A stretch of 43,343 bases of DNA from Liolophura sinensis (lineage: Eukaryota; Mollusca; Polyplacophora; Chitonida; Chitonidae), in contig NW_027018312.1 in NCBI RefSeq assembly GCF_032854445.1, positions 1 to 43,343 on the forward strand, given 5' to 3'. Positions 1 through 12,782 of this stretch are shown piece by piece. The notes under the pieces are model-generated. The model did no database searches. It was not told the origin of the DNA and saw nothing but the letters and a program-made list of their open reading frames with translations. The stretch's first letter is position 1; the number at the start of each line of letters is the position of its first letter. The translations under genes were made by a program, and so were the position numbers.

Positions 1-453
1 TGCGCATCCTTTGGCACCTTATTGATGTGGGTCAGTGTTCAATTGTACTTTTTACAGCGGATTGTATCAAGTACCTTTTGTTTTTTTTATATACAAATGG
101 TGTGGTTTTTCTACATGTAGATAAAGACATTGAGTTTGTCTTCGATTTAGAAGTAAGACATTTGCTGGGTGAGTTAAATGGGCTTGGCCCAAAGATTTGA
201 CGTCGTCTGGGCTACCGAAGGGCACATAACTTATAATGAAAAGTTGAATATAGTAATGACCAGTCGCGATTGTAATAGTTAATGTAGCCGATTTCAATCG
301 CAAAAAGACCAGGCAAAAATCCAAAAGTAGAAAAACTGTTCCAATGCTGCTGGTAAGAGGCTAATCCGACGTATTTTGTGACGAGAATCGAATGGTGCAA
401 ACCGCGTTGCTCTCCGACCAATACTTTTGGCTGTAGCCACAAATGAATAATTA
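1..453. repeat. Partial monomer at the left edge (U0)
   Basis: The window opens about 94 bp into a monomer, so the array continues to the left. This partial unit carries the GATTTAG variant (around 143) and leads into AATTAATG at the next unit start. Both features match the unit at 9253, its partner in the 17-unit duplication. It also has single-base losses at about 271-274, 296 and 382 relative to every other unit, discussed as possible end-of-contig errors. Confidence 0.9.
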
Positions 454-3400
454 ATGATGTCAAGATCACGTGCCCAGCAACGGCTCTTAATCCATGGAAA
501 CCATAGAAATTTGCAATTTTTCAACAGCTGGAGATGCCTGGGGCTCAATTGCGCATCTTTCGGCACCTTATTGATTGGGTCAGTGTTCAATTGTACTTTT
601 TACAGCGGACTGTGTCATGTACCTTGTGTTTTTTTTATATACAAATGGTGTGGTTTTTCTACATGTAGATAAAGACATTGAGTTTGTCTTCGACTTAGAA
701 GTAAGACATTTGTTGGGTGAGTTAAATGGGCTTGGCCCAAGATTTGACGTCGTCTGGGCTAACCGAAGGGCACATAACTTATAATGAAAAGTTGAATATA
801 GTAATGACCAGTCGCGATTGTACATAGTTAATGTAGCCGATTTCAATTCGCAAAAAGACCAGGCAAAAATCCAAAAGTAGAAAAACTGTTCCAATGCTGT
901 TGGTAAGAGGCTAATCCGACGTATTTTGTGACGAGAAATCGAATGGTGCAAACCGCGTTGCTCTCCAACCAATACTTTTGGCTGTAGCCACAAATGAATA
1001 ATCAATGATGTCAAGATCACGTGCCCAGCAACGGCTCTTACTCCATGGAAACCAAGGAAATTTGCAATTTTTCAACAGCTGGAGATGCTGGCCCAATTGC
1101 GCATCCTTTGGCACCTTATTGATGTGGGTCAGTGTTCAATTGTACTTTTTACAGCGGATTGTATCAAGTACCTTTTGTTTTTTTTATATACAAATGGTGT
1201 GGTTTTTCTACATGTAGATAAAGACATTGAGTTTGTCTTCGACTTAGAAGTAAGACATTTGTTGGGTGAGTTAAATGGGCTTTGCCAAAGATTTGACGTC
1301 GTCTGGGCTACCGAAGGGCACATAACTTATAATGAAAAGTTGAATATAGTAATGACCAGTCGCGATTGTACATAGTTAATGTAGCCGATTTCAATTCGCA
1401 AAAAGACCAGGCAAAAATCCAAAAGTAGAAAAACTGTTCCAATGCTGCTGGTAAGAGGCTAATCCGACCTATTTTGTGACGAGAAATCGAATGGTGCAAA
1501 CCGCGTTGCTCTCCAACCAATACTTTTGCTGTAGCCACAAATGAATAATCAATGATGTCAAGATCACGTGCCCAGCAACGGCTCTTACTCCATGGAAACC
1601 AAGGAAATTTGCAATTTTTCAACAGCTGTAGATGCCTGGCCCAATTGCGCATCCTTTGGCACCTTATTGATGTGGGTCAGTGTTCAATTGTACTTTTTAC
1701 AGCGGATTGTATCAAGTACCTTTTGTTTTTTTTATATACAAATGGTGTGGTTTTTCTACATGTAGATAAAGACATTGAGTTTGTCTTCGATTTAGAAGTA
1801 AGACATTTGCTGGGTGAGTTAAATGGGCTTGGCCCAAAGATTTGACGTCGTCTGGGCTACCGAAGGGCACATAACTTATAATGAAAAGTTGAATATAGTA
1901 ATGACCAGTCGCGATTGTACATAGTTAATGTAGCCGATTTCAATTCGCAAAAAGACCAGGCAAAAATCCAAAAGTAGAAAAACTGTTCCAATGCTGCTGG
2001 TAAGAGGCTAATCCGACGTATTTTGTGACGAGAAATCGAATGGTGCAAACCGCGTTGCTCTCCGACCAATACTTTTGGCTGTAGCCACAAATGAATAATT
2101 AATGATGTCAAGATCACGTGCCCAGCAACGGCTCCTAATCCATGGAAACCATAGAAATTTGCAATTTTTCAACAGCTGGAGATGCCTGGCCCAATTGCGC
2201 ATCTTTTGGCACCTTATTGATGTGGGTCAGTGTTCAATTGTACTTTTTACAGCGGACTGTGTCATGTACCTTGTGTTTTTTTTATATACAAATGGTGTGG
2301 TTTTTCTACATGTAGATAAAGACATTGAGTTTGTCTTCGACTTAGAAGTAAGACATTTGTTGGGTGAGTTAAATGGGCTTGACCCAAAGATTTGACGTCG
2401 TCTGGGCTACCGAAGGGCACATAACTTATAATGAAAAGTTAAATATAGTAATGACCAGTCGCGATTGTACATAGTTAATGTAGCCGATTTCAATTAGCAA
2501 AAAGACCAGGCAAAAATCCAAAAGTGGAAAAACTGTTCCAATGCTGCTGGTAAGAGGCTAATCCGACGTATTTTGTGACGAGAAATCGAATGGTGTAAAC
2601 CGCGTTGCTCTCCGACCAATACTTTTGGCTGTAGCCACAAATGAATAATCAATGATGTCAAGATCACGTGCCCAGCAACGGCTCTTACTCCATGGAAACC
2701 AAGGAAATTTGCAATTTTTCAACAGCTGGAGATGCCTGGCCCAATTGCGCATCCTTTGGCACCTTATTGATGTGGGTCAGTGTTCAATTGTACTTTTTAC
2801 AGCGGATTGTATCAAGTACCTTGTGTTTTTTTTATATACAAATGGTGTGGTTTTTCTACATGTAGATAAAGACATTGAGTTTGTCTTCGACTTAGAAGTA
2901 AGACATTTGCTGGGTCAGTTAAATGGGCTTGGCCCAAAGATTTGACGTCGTCTGGGCTACCGAAGGGCACATAACTTATAATGAAAAGTTGAATATAGTA
3001 ATGACCAGTCGCGATTGTACATAGTTAATGTAGCCGATTTCAATTCGCAAAAAGACCAGGCAAAAATCCAAAAGTGGAAAAACTGTTCCAATGCTGCTGG
3101 TAAGAGGCTAATCCGACGTATTTTGTGACGAGAAATCGAATGGTGCAAACCGCGTTGCTCTCCGACCAATACTTTTGGCTGTAGCCACAAATGAATAATC
3201 AATGATGTCAAGATCACGTGCCCAGCAACGGCTCTTACTCCATGGAAACCAAGGAAATTTGCAATTTTTCAACAGCTGGAGATGCCTGGCCCAATTGCGC
3301 ATCCTTTGGCACCTTATTGATGTGGGTCAGTGTTCAATTGTACTTTTTACAGCGGATTGTATCAAGTACCTTTTGTTTTTTTTATATACAAATGGTGTGG

Positions 3401-5260
3401 TTTTTCTACATGTAGATAAAGACATTGAGTTTGTCTTCGACTTAGAAGTAAGACATTTGTTGGGTGAGTTAAATGGGCTTGGCCCAAAGATTTGACGTCG
3501 TCTGGGCTACCGAAGGGCACATAACTTATAATGAAAAGTTGAATATAGTAATGACCAGTCGCGATTGTACATAGTTAATGTAGCCGATTTCAATTCGCAA
3601 AAAGACCAGGCAAAAATCCAAAAGTGGAAAAAACTGTTCCAATGCTGCTGGTAAGAAGCTAATCCGACGTATTTTGTGACGAGAAATCGAATGGTGCAAA
3701 CCGCGTTGCTCTCCGACCAATACTTTTGGCTGTAGCCACAAATGAATAATCAATGATGTCAAGATCACGTGCCCAGCAACGGCTCTTACTCCATGGAAAC
3801 CAAGGAAATTTGCAATTTTTCAACAGCTGGAGATGCCTGGCCCAATTGCGCATCCTTTGGCACCTTATTGATGTGGGTCAGTGTTCAATTGTACTTTTTA
3901 CAGCGGATTGTATCAAGTACCTTGTGTTTTTTTTATATACAAATGGTGTGGTTTTTCTACATGTAGATAAAGACATTGAGTTTGTCTTCGACTTAGAAGT
4001 AAGACATTTGCTGGGTGAGTTAAATGGGCTTGGCCCAAAGATTTGACGTCGTCTGGGCTACCGAAGGGCACATAACTTATAATGAAAAGTTGAATATAGT
4101 AATGACCAGTCGCGATTGTACATAGTTAATGTAGCCGATTTCAATTCGCAAAAAGACCAGGCAAAAATCCAAAAGTAGAAAAACTGTTCCAATGCTGCTG
4201 GTAAGAGGCTAATCCGACGTATTTTGTGACGAGAAATCGAATGGTGCAAACCGCGTTGCTCTCCAACCAATACTTTTGGCTGTAGCCACAAATGAATAAT
4301 CAATGATGTCAAGATCACGTGCCCAGCAACGGCTCTTACTCCATGGAAACCAAGGAAATTTGCAATTTTTCAACAGCTGGAGATGCCTGGCCCAATTGCG
4401 CATCCTTTGGCACCTTATTGATGTGGGTCAGTGTTCAATTGTACTTTTTACAGCGGATTGTATCAAGTACCTTGTGTTTTTTTTTATATACAAATGGTGT
4501 GGTTTTTCTACATGTAGATAAAGACATTGAGTTTGTCTTCGACTTAGAAGTAAGACATTTGCTGGGTGAGTTAAATGGGCTTGGCCCAAAGATTTGACGT
4601 CGTCTGGGCTACCGAAGGGCACATAACTTATAATGAAAAGTTGAATATAGTAATGACCAGTCGCGATTGTACATAGTTAATGTAGCCGATTTCAATTCGC
4701 AAAAAGACCAGGCAAAAATCCAAAAGTAGAAAAACTGTTCCAATGCTGCTGGTGAGAGGCTAATCCGACGTATTTTGTGACGAGAAATCGAATGGTGCAA
4801 ACCGCGTTGCTCTCCGACCAATACTTTTGGCTGTAGCCACAAATGAATAATCAATGATGTCAAGATCACGTGCCCAGCAACGGCTCTTACTCCATGGAAA
4901 CCAAGGAAATTTGCAATTTTTCAACAGCTGGAGATGCCTGGCCCAATTGCGCATCCTTTGGCACCTTATTGATGTGGGTCAGTGTTCAATTGTACTTTTT
5001 ACAGCGGATTGTATCAAGTACCTTGTGTTTTTTTTATATACAAATGGTGTGGTTTTTCTACATGTAGATAAAGACATTGAGTTTGTCTTCGACTTAGAAG
5101 TAAGACATTTGTTGGGTGAGTTAAATGGGCTTGGCCCAAAGATTTGACGTCGTCTGGGCTACTGAAGGGCACATAACTTATAATGAAATGTTGAATATAG
5201 TAATGACCAGTCGCGATTGTACATAGTTAATGTAGCCGATTTCAATTAGCAAAAAGACCA
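1..5260. repeat. 17-unit higher-order duplication, copy 1
   Basis: Units U0-U9 match U17-U26 (9347-14610) unit for unit. Shared rare markers, in order: the ATAG/TTTCGG/GTGTCATG unit (454 and 9803), the CCCAAGAT one-base-shorter junction (about 739 and 10086), CTGTTGG (about 897 and 10245), GACCTATT (about 1466 and 10816), GATTTAG (about 1788 and 11138), a second ATAG unit (2102 and 11452), GGTGTAAAC (about 2592 and 11942), GGGTCAG (about 2912 and 12262), GTAAGAAGC (about 3652 and 13010) and a T9 tract (4477 and 13826). The offset is 9346-9350 bp. Between 1.7 and 5.2 kb I spotted only about seven differences, implying roughly 99.8% identity and a recent event. Correspondence is lost in the tail of U9, after about 5260. 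Confidence 0.85.
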
Positions 5261-5953
5261 GGCAAAAATCCAAAAGTGGGAAAACTGTTCCAATGCTGCT
5301 GGAAAGAAGCTAATCCGACGTATTTTGTGACAAGAAATCGAATGGTGCAAACCGCGTTGCTCTCCGACCAATACTTTTGGCTGTAGGCACAAATGAATAA
5401 TCAATGATGTCAAGATCACGTGCCCAGCAACGGCTCTTACTCCATGGAAACCAAGGAAATTTGCAATTTTTCAACAGCTGGAGATGCCTGGCCCAATTGC
5501 GCATCCTTTGGCACCTTATTGATGTGGGTCAGTGTTCAATTGTACTTTTTACAGCGGATTGTATCAAGTACCTTGTGTTTTTTTTATATACAAATGGTGT
5601 GGTTTTTCTACATGTAGATAAAGACATTGAGTTTGTCTTCGACTTAGAAGTAAGACATTTGTTGGGTGAGTTAAATGGGCTTGACCCAAAGATTTGACGT
5701 CGTCTGGGCTACCGAAGGGCACATAACTTATAATGAAATGTTGAATATAGTAATGACCAGTCGCGATTGTACATAGTTAATGTAGCCGATTTCAATTCGC
5801 AAAAAGACCAGGCAAAAATCCAAAAGTGGAAAAACTGTTCCAATGCTGCTGGTAAGAGGCTAATCCGACGTATTTTGTGACGAGAAATCGAATGGTGCAA
5901 ACCGCGTTGCTATCCGACCAATACTTTTGGCTGTAGCCACAAATGAATAATCA

Positions 5954-6504
5954 ATGATGTCAAGATCACGTGCCCAGCAACGGCTCTTACTCCATGGAAA
6001 CCATAGAAATTTGCAATTTTTCAACAGCTGGAGATGCCTGGCCCAATTGCGCATCTTTTGGCACCTTATTGATGTGGGGTCAGTGTTCAATTGTACTTTT
6101 TACATCGGACTGTATCAAGTACCTTGTGTTTTTTTATATACAAATGGTGTGGTTTTTCTACATGTAGATAAAGACATTGAGTTTGTCTTCGACTTAGGAG
6201 TAAGACATTTGCTGGGTGAGTTAAATGGGCTTGGCCCAAAGATTTGACGTCGTCTGGGCTACCGAAGGGGCACATAACTTATAATGAAATGTTGAATATA
6301 GTAATGACCAGTCGCGATTGTACATAGTTAATGTAGCCGATTTCAATTAGCAAAATGACCAGGCAAAAATCCAAAAGTAGAAAAACTGTTCCAATGCTGC
6401 TGGTAAGAGGCTAATCCGACGTATTTTGTGACGAGAAATCGAATGGTGCAAACCGCGTTGCTCTCCGACCAATACTTTTGGCTGTAGCCACAAATGAATA
6501 ATCA
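5954..6504. repeat. Divergent monomer U11 with several small indels
   Basis: This interior unit combines CCATAGAAAT, CATCTTTTGG, CATCGGACTG (about 6103), CTTAGGAG (about 6193), AAATGTTG and CAAAATGACC (about 6351) with three length changes: GTGGGGTC at 6075-6081, a T7 tract at 6129-6135 and GAAGGGGCAC near 6264-6273. The indel density is unusual for the interior of the array. It may be a genuine old unit, a mosaic of two unit types, or a locally weak stretch of consensus. Confidence 0.7.
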
Positions 6505-7899
6505 ATGATGTCAAGATCACGTGCCCAGCAACGGCTCTTACTCCATGGAAACCAAGGAAATTTGCAATTTTTCAACAGCTGGAGATGCCTGGCCCAATTG
6601 CGCATCCTTTGACACCTTATTGATGTGGGTCAGTGTTCAATTGTACTTTTTACAGCGGATTGTATCAAGTACCTTTTGTTTTTTTTATATACAAATGGTG
6701 TGGTTTTTCTACATGTAGATAAAGACATTGAGTTTGTCTTCGACTTAGAAGTAAGACATTTGCTGGGTGAGTTAAATGGGCTTGGCCCAAAGATTTGACG
6801 TCGTCTGGGCTACCGAAGGGCACATAACTTATAATGAAAAGTTGAATATAGTAATGACCAGTCGCGATTGTACATAGTTAATGTAGCCGATTTCAATTCG
6901 CAAAAAGACCAGGCAAAAATCCAAAAGTGGAAAAACTGTTCCAATGCTGCTGGTAAGAGGCTAATCCGACGTATTTTGTGACGAGAAATCGAATGGTGCA
7001 AACCGCGTTGCTCTCCGACCAATACTTTTGGCTGTAGCCACAAATGAATAATCAATGATGTCAAGATCACGTGCCCAGCAACGGCTCTTACTCCATGGAA
7101 ACCAAGGAAATTTGCAATTTTTCAACAGCTGGAGATGCCTGGCCCAATTGCGCATCCTTTGGCACCTTATTGATGTGGGTCAGTGTTCAATTGTACTTTT
7201 TACAGCGGATTGTATCAAGTACCTTGTGTTTTTTTTATATACAAATGGTGTGGTTTTTCTACATGTAGATAAAGACATTGAGTTTGTCTTCGACTTAGAA
7301 GTAAGACATTTGTTGGGTGAGTTAAATGGGCTTGGCCCAAAGATTTGACGTCGTCTGGGCTACCGAAGGGCACATAACTTATAATGAAATGTTGAATATA
7401 GTAATGACCAGTCGCGATTGTACATAGTTAATGTAGCCGATTTCAATTCGCAAAAAGACCAGGCAAAAATCCAAAAGTGGAAAAACTGTTGCAATGCTGC
7501 TGGTAAGAGGCTAATCCGACGTATTTTGTGACGAGAAATCGAATGGTGCAAACCGCGTTGCTATCCGACCAATACTTTTGGCTGTAGCCACAAATGAATA
7601 ATCAATGATGTCAAGATCACGTGCCCAGCAACGGCTCTTACTCCATGGAAACCAAGGAAATTTGCAATTTTTCAACAGCTGGAGATGCCTGGCCCAATTG
7701 CGCATCCTTTGGCACCTTATTGATGTGGGTCAGTGTTCAATTGTACTTTTTACAGCGGATTGTATCAAGTACCTTGTGTTTTTTTTATATACAAATGGTG
7801 TGGTTTTTCTACATGTAGATAAAGACATTGAGTTTGTCTTCGACTTAGAAGTAAGACATTTGCTGGGTGAGTTAAATGGGCTTGGCCCAAAGATTTGAC

Positions 7900-8560
7900 G
7901 TCGTCTGGGCTACCGAAGGGCACATAACTTATAATGAAAAGTTTAATATAGTAATGACCAGTCGCGATTGTACATAGTTAATGTAGCCGATTTCAATTCG
8001 CAAAAAGACCAGGCAAAAATCCAAAAGTAGAAAAACTGTTCCAATGCTGCTGGTAAGAGGCTAATCCGACCTATTTTGTGACGAGAAATCGAATGGTGCA
8101 TACCGCGTTGCTCTCCGACCAATACTTTTGGCTGTAGCCACAAATGAATAATAAATGATGTCAAGATCACGTGCCCAGCAACGGCTCTTACTCCATGGAA
8201 ACCAAGGAAATTTGCAATTTTTCAACAGCTGGAGATCCCTGGCCCAATTGCGCATCTTTTGGCACCTTATTGATGTGGGTCAGTGTTCAATTGTACTTTT
8301 TACAGCGGATTGTATCAAGTACCTTGTGTTTTTTTATATACAAATGGTGTGGTTTTTCTACATGTAGATAAAGACATTGAGTTTGTCTTCGACTTAGAAG
8401 TAAGACATTTGTTGGGTGAGTTAAATGGGCTTGGCCCAAGATTTGACGTCGTCTGGGCTACCGAAGGGCACATAACTTATAATGAAAAGTTGAATATAGT
8501 AATGACCAGTCGCGATTGTACATAGTTAATGTAGCCGATTTCAATTCGCAAAAAGACCAG
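7900..8560. repeat. 30-unit echo, copy 1 (U14 tail to U15)
   Basis: A linked marker set, GTTTAATATAG (about 7941), GACCTATT, AATAATAAATG (about 8148), CATCTTTTGG, a T7 tract and CCCAAGAT (about 8436), recurs at about 24444-24942 in the same order. The offset is about 16503 bp (30 units). CATACCG at about 8099 and GATCCCTGG at about 8234 are private to this copy. Confidence 0.65.
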
Positions 8561-11500
8561 GCAAAAATCCAAAAGTAGAAAAACTGTTCCAATGCTGTTG
8601 GTAAGAGGCTAATCCGACGTATTTTGTGACGAGAAATCGAATGGTGCAAACCGCGTTGCTCTCCAACCAATACTTTTGGCTGTAGCCACAAATGAATAAT
8701 CAATGATGTCAAGATCACGTGCCCAGCAACGGCTCTTACTCCATGGAAACCAAGGAAATTTGCAATTTTTCAACAGCTGGAGATGCCTGGCCCAATTGCG
8801 CATCCTTTGGCACCTTATTGATGTGGGTCAGTGTTCAATTGTACTTTTTACAGCGGATTGTATCAAGTACCTTTTGTTTTTTTTATATACAAATGGTGTG
8901 GTTTTTCTACATGTAGATAAAGACATTGAGTTTGTCTTCGACTTAGAAGTAAGACATTTGTTGGGTGAGTTAAATGGGCTTGGCCCAAAGATTTGACGTC
9001 GTCTGGGCTACCGAAGGGCACATAACTTATAATGAAAAGTTGAATATAGTAATGACCAGTCGCGATTGTACATAGTTAATGTAGCCGATTTCAATTCGCA
9101 AAAAGACCAGGCAAAAATCCAAAAGTAGAAAAACTGTTCCAATGCTGCTGGTAAGAGGCTAATCCGACGTATTTTGTGACGAGAAATCGAATGGTGCAAA
9201 CCGCGTTGCTCTCCAACCAATACTTTTGGCTGTAGCCACAAATGAATAATCAATGATGTCAAGATCACGTGCCCAGCAACGGCTCTTACTCCATGGAAAC
9301 CAAGGAAATTTGCAATTTTTCAACAGCTGGAGATGCCTGGCCCAATTGCGCATCCTTTGGCACCTTATTGATGTGGGTCAGTGTTCAATTGTACTTTTTA
9401 CAGCGGATTGTATCAAGTACCTTTTGTTTTTTTTATATACAAATGGTGTGGTTTTTCTACATGTAGATAAAGACATTGAGTTTGTCTTCGATTTAGAAGT
9501 AAGACATTTGCTGGGTGAGTTAAATGGGCTTGGCCCAAAGATTTGACGTCGTCTGGGCTACCGAAGGGCACATAACTTATAATGAAAAGTTGAATATAGT
9601 AATGACCAGTCGCGATTGTACATAGTTAATGTAGCCGATTTCAATTCGCAAAAACACCAGGCAAAAATCCAAAAGTAGAAAAACTGTTCCAATGCTGCTG
9701 GTAAGAGGCTAATCCGACGTATTTTGTGACGAGAAATCGAATGGTGCAAACCGCGTTGCTCTCCGACCAATACTTTTGGCTGTAGCCACAAATGAATAAT
9801 TAATGATGTCAAGATCACGTGCCCAGCAACGGCTCTTAATCCATGGAAACCATAGAAATTTGCAATTTTTCAACAGCTGGAGATGCCTGGCTCAATTGCG
9901 CATCTTTCGGCACCTTATTGATGTGGGTCAGTGTTCAATTGTACTTTTTACAGCGGACTGTGTCATGTACCTTGTGTTTTTTTTATATACAAATGGTGTG
10001 GTTTTTCTACATGTAGATAAAGACATTGAGTTTGTCTTCGACTTAGAAGTAAGACATTTGTTGGGTGAGTTAAATGGGCTTGGCCCAAGATTTGACGTCG
10101 TCTGGGCTACCGAAGGGCACATAACTTATAATGAAAAGTTGAATATAGTAATGACCAGTCGCGATTGTACATAGTTAATGTAGCCGATTTCAATTCGCAA
10201 AAAGACCAGGCAAAAATCCAAAAGTAGAAAAACTGTTCCAATGCTGTTGGTAAGAGGCTAATCCGACGTATTTTGTGACGAGAAATCGAATGGTGCAAAC
10301 CGCGTTGCTCTCCAACCAATACTTTTGGCTGTAGCCACAAATGAATAATCAATGATGTCAAGATCACGTGCCCAGCAACGGCTCTTACTCCATGGAAACC
10401 AAGGAAATTTGCAATTTTTCAACAGCTGGAGATGCCTGGCCCAATTGCGCATCCTTTGGCACCTTATTGATGTGGGTCAGTGTTCAATTGTACTTTTTAC
10501 AGCGGATTGTATCAAGTACCTTTTGTTTTTTTTATATACAAATGGTGTGGTTTTTCTACATGTAGATAAAGACATTGAGTTTGTCTTCGACTTAGAAGTA
10601 AGACATTTGTTGGGTGAGTTAAATGGGCTTGGCCCAAAGATTTGACGTCGTCTGGGCTACCGAAGGGCACATAACTTATAATGAAAAGTTGAATATAGTA
10701 ATGACCAGTCGCGATTGTACATAGTTAATGTAGCCGATTTCAATTCGCAAAAAGACCAGGCAAAAATCCAAAAGTAGAAAAACTGTTCCAATGCTGCTGG
10801 TAAGAGGCTAATCCGACCTATTTTGTGACGAGAAATCGAATGGTGCAAACCGCGTTGCTCTCCAACCAATACTTTTGGCTGTAGCCACGAATGAATAATC
10901 AATGATGTCAAGATCACGTGCCCAGCAACGGCTCTTACTCCATGGAAACCAAGGAAATTTGCAATTTTTCAACAGCTGGAGATGCCTGGCCCAATTGCGC
11001 ATCCTTTGGCACCTTATTGATGTGGGTCAGTGTTCAATTGTACTTTTTACAGCGGATTGTATCAAGTACCTTTTGTTTTTTTTATATACAAATGGTGTGG
11101 TTTTTCTACATGTAGATAAAGACATTGAGTTTGTCTTCGATTTAGAAGTAAGACATTTGCTGGGTGAGTTAAATGGGCTTGGCCCAAAGATTTGACGTCG
11201 TCTGGGCTACCGAAGGGCACATAACTTAGAATGAAAAGTTGAATATAGTAATGACCAGTCGCGATTGTACATAGTTAATGTAGCCGATTTCAATTCGCAA
11301 AAAGACCAGGCAAAAATCCAAAAGTGGAAAAACTGTTCCAATGCTGCTGGTAAGAGGCTAATCCGACGTATTTTGTGACGAGAAATCGAATGGTGCAAAC
11401 CGCGTTGCTCTCCGACCAATACTTTTGGCTGTAGCCACAAATGAATAATTAATGATGTCAAGATCACGTGCCCAGCAACGGCTCTTAATCCATGGAAACC

Positions 11501-12564
11501 ATAGAAATTTGCAATTTTTCAACAGCTGGAGATGCCTGGCCCAATTGCGCATCTTTTGGCACCTTATTGATGTGGGTCAGTGTTCAATTGTACTTTTTAC
11601 AGCGGACTGTGTCATGTACCTTGTGTTTTTTTTATATACAAATGGTGTGGTTTTTCTACATGTAGATAAAGACATTGAGTTTGTCTTCGACTTAGAAGTA
11701 AGACATTTGTTGGGTGAGTTAAATGGGCTTGACCCAAAGATTTGACGTCGTCTGGGCTACCGAAGGGCACATAACTTATAATGAAAAGTTGAATATAGTA
11801 ATGACCAGTCGCGATTGTACATAGTTAATGTAGCCGATTTCAATTAGCAAAAAGACCAGGCAAAAATCCAAAAGTGGAAAAACTGTTCCAATGCTGCTGG
11901 TAAGAGGCTAATCCGACGTATTTTGTGACGAGAAATCGAATGGTGTAAACCGCGTTGCTCTCCGACCAATACTTTTGGCTGTAGCCACAAATGAATAATC
12001 AATGATGTCAAGATCACGTGCCCAGCAACGGCTCTTACTCCATGGAAACCAAGGAAATTTGCAATTTTTCAACAGCTGGAGATGCCTGGCCCAATTGCGC
12101 ATCCTTTGGCACCTTATTGATGTGGGTCAGTGTTCAATTGTACTTTTTACAGCGGATTGTATCAAGTACCTTGTGTTTTTTTTATATACAAATGGTGTGG
12201 TTTTTCTACATGTAGATAAAGACATTGAGTTTGTCTTCGACTTAGAAGTAAGACATTTGCTGGGTCAGTTAAATGGGCTTGGCCCAAAGATTTGACGTCG
12301 TCTGGGCTACCGAAGGGCACATAACTTATAATGAAAAGTTGAATATAGTAATGACCAGTCGCGATTGTACATAGTTAATGTAGCCGATTTCAATTCGCAA
12401 AAAGACCAGGCAAAAATCCAAAAGTGGAAAAACTGTTCCAATGCTGCTGGTAAGAGGCTAATCCGACGTATTTTGTGACGAGAAATCGAATGGTGCAAAC
12501 CGCGTTGCTCTCCGACCAATACTTTTGGCTGTAGCCACAAATGAATAATCAATGATGTCAAGAT

Positions 12565-12570
12565 CACGTG
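12565..12570. other. CACGTG (canonical E-box sequence), one per unit
   Basis: CACGTG is the symmetric core recognised by many bHLH and bHLH-ZIP factors. It is present at the same phase in almost all units. Exceptions seen are CACGCG in the units at 18054 and 21905 and CACGTTG in the unit at 42256. A 6-bp match is expected by chance in any monomer at modest probability, so this is a sequence observation and not a regulatory call. CAGCTG, another E-box form, lies 53 bp downstream (12623-12628). Confidence 0.4.
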
Positions 12571-12725
12571 CCCAGCAACGGCTCTTACTCCATGGAAACC
12601 AAGGAAATTTGCAATTTTTCAACAGCTGGAGATGCCTGGCCCAATTGCGCATCCTTTGGCACCTTATTGATGTGGGTCAGTGTTCAATTGTACTTTTTAC
12701 AGCGGATTGTATCAAGTACCTTTTG

Positions 12726-12739
12726 TTTTTTTTATATAC
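12726..12739. other. T7-T9 tract followed by ATATAC (length-polymorphic)
   Basis: Most units have eight T. Nine occur in the units starting at 4303, 13652, 16953, 18054, 21905, 24106, 36756, 37307, 38408 and 40059. Seven occur in those at 5954, 8155, 20806 and 24658. The length state travels with other linked variants in duplicated blocks (4303, 13652 and 16953; the a-type units at 37307, 38408 and 40059), so at least those cases look like real inherited length variants and not homopolymer miscalls. A plus-strand T run of this length could also stop RNA polymerase III, but no matching promoter is visible. Confidence 0.75.
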
Positions 12740-12750
12740 AAATGGTGTGG

Positions 12751-12770
12751 TTTTTCTACATGTAGATAAA
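12751..12770. other. 20-bp imperfect palindrome with 12-bp perfect core (one per unit)
   Basis: TTTTTCTACATGTAGATAAA has a perfect self-complementary core, TCTACATGTAGA. One mismatch on each side is followed by three further pairs (TTT with AAA). It follows the T8 tract and ATATAC with only a short gap. It is present in essentially every unit at the same phase (for example 3401-3420) and I noticed no unit in which the core is broken. It could extrude as a cruciform or bind a symmetric dimer. Neither is shown by sequence alone. Confidence 0.8.
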
Positions 12771-12782
12771 GACATTGAGTTT

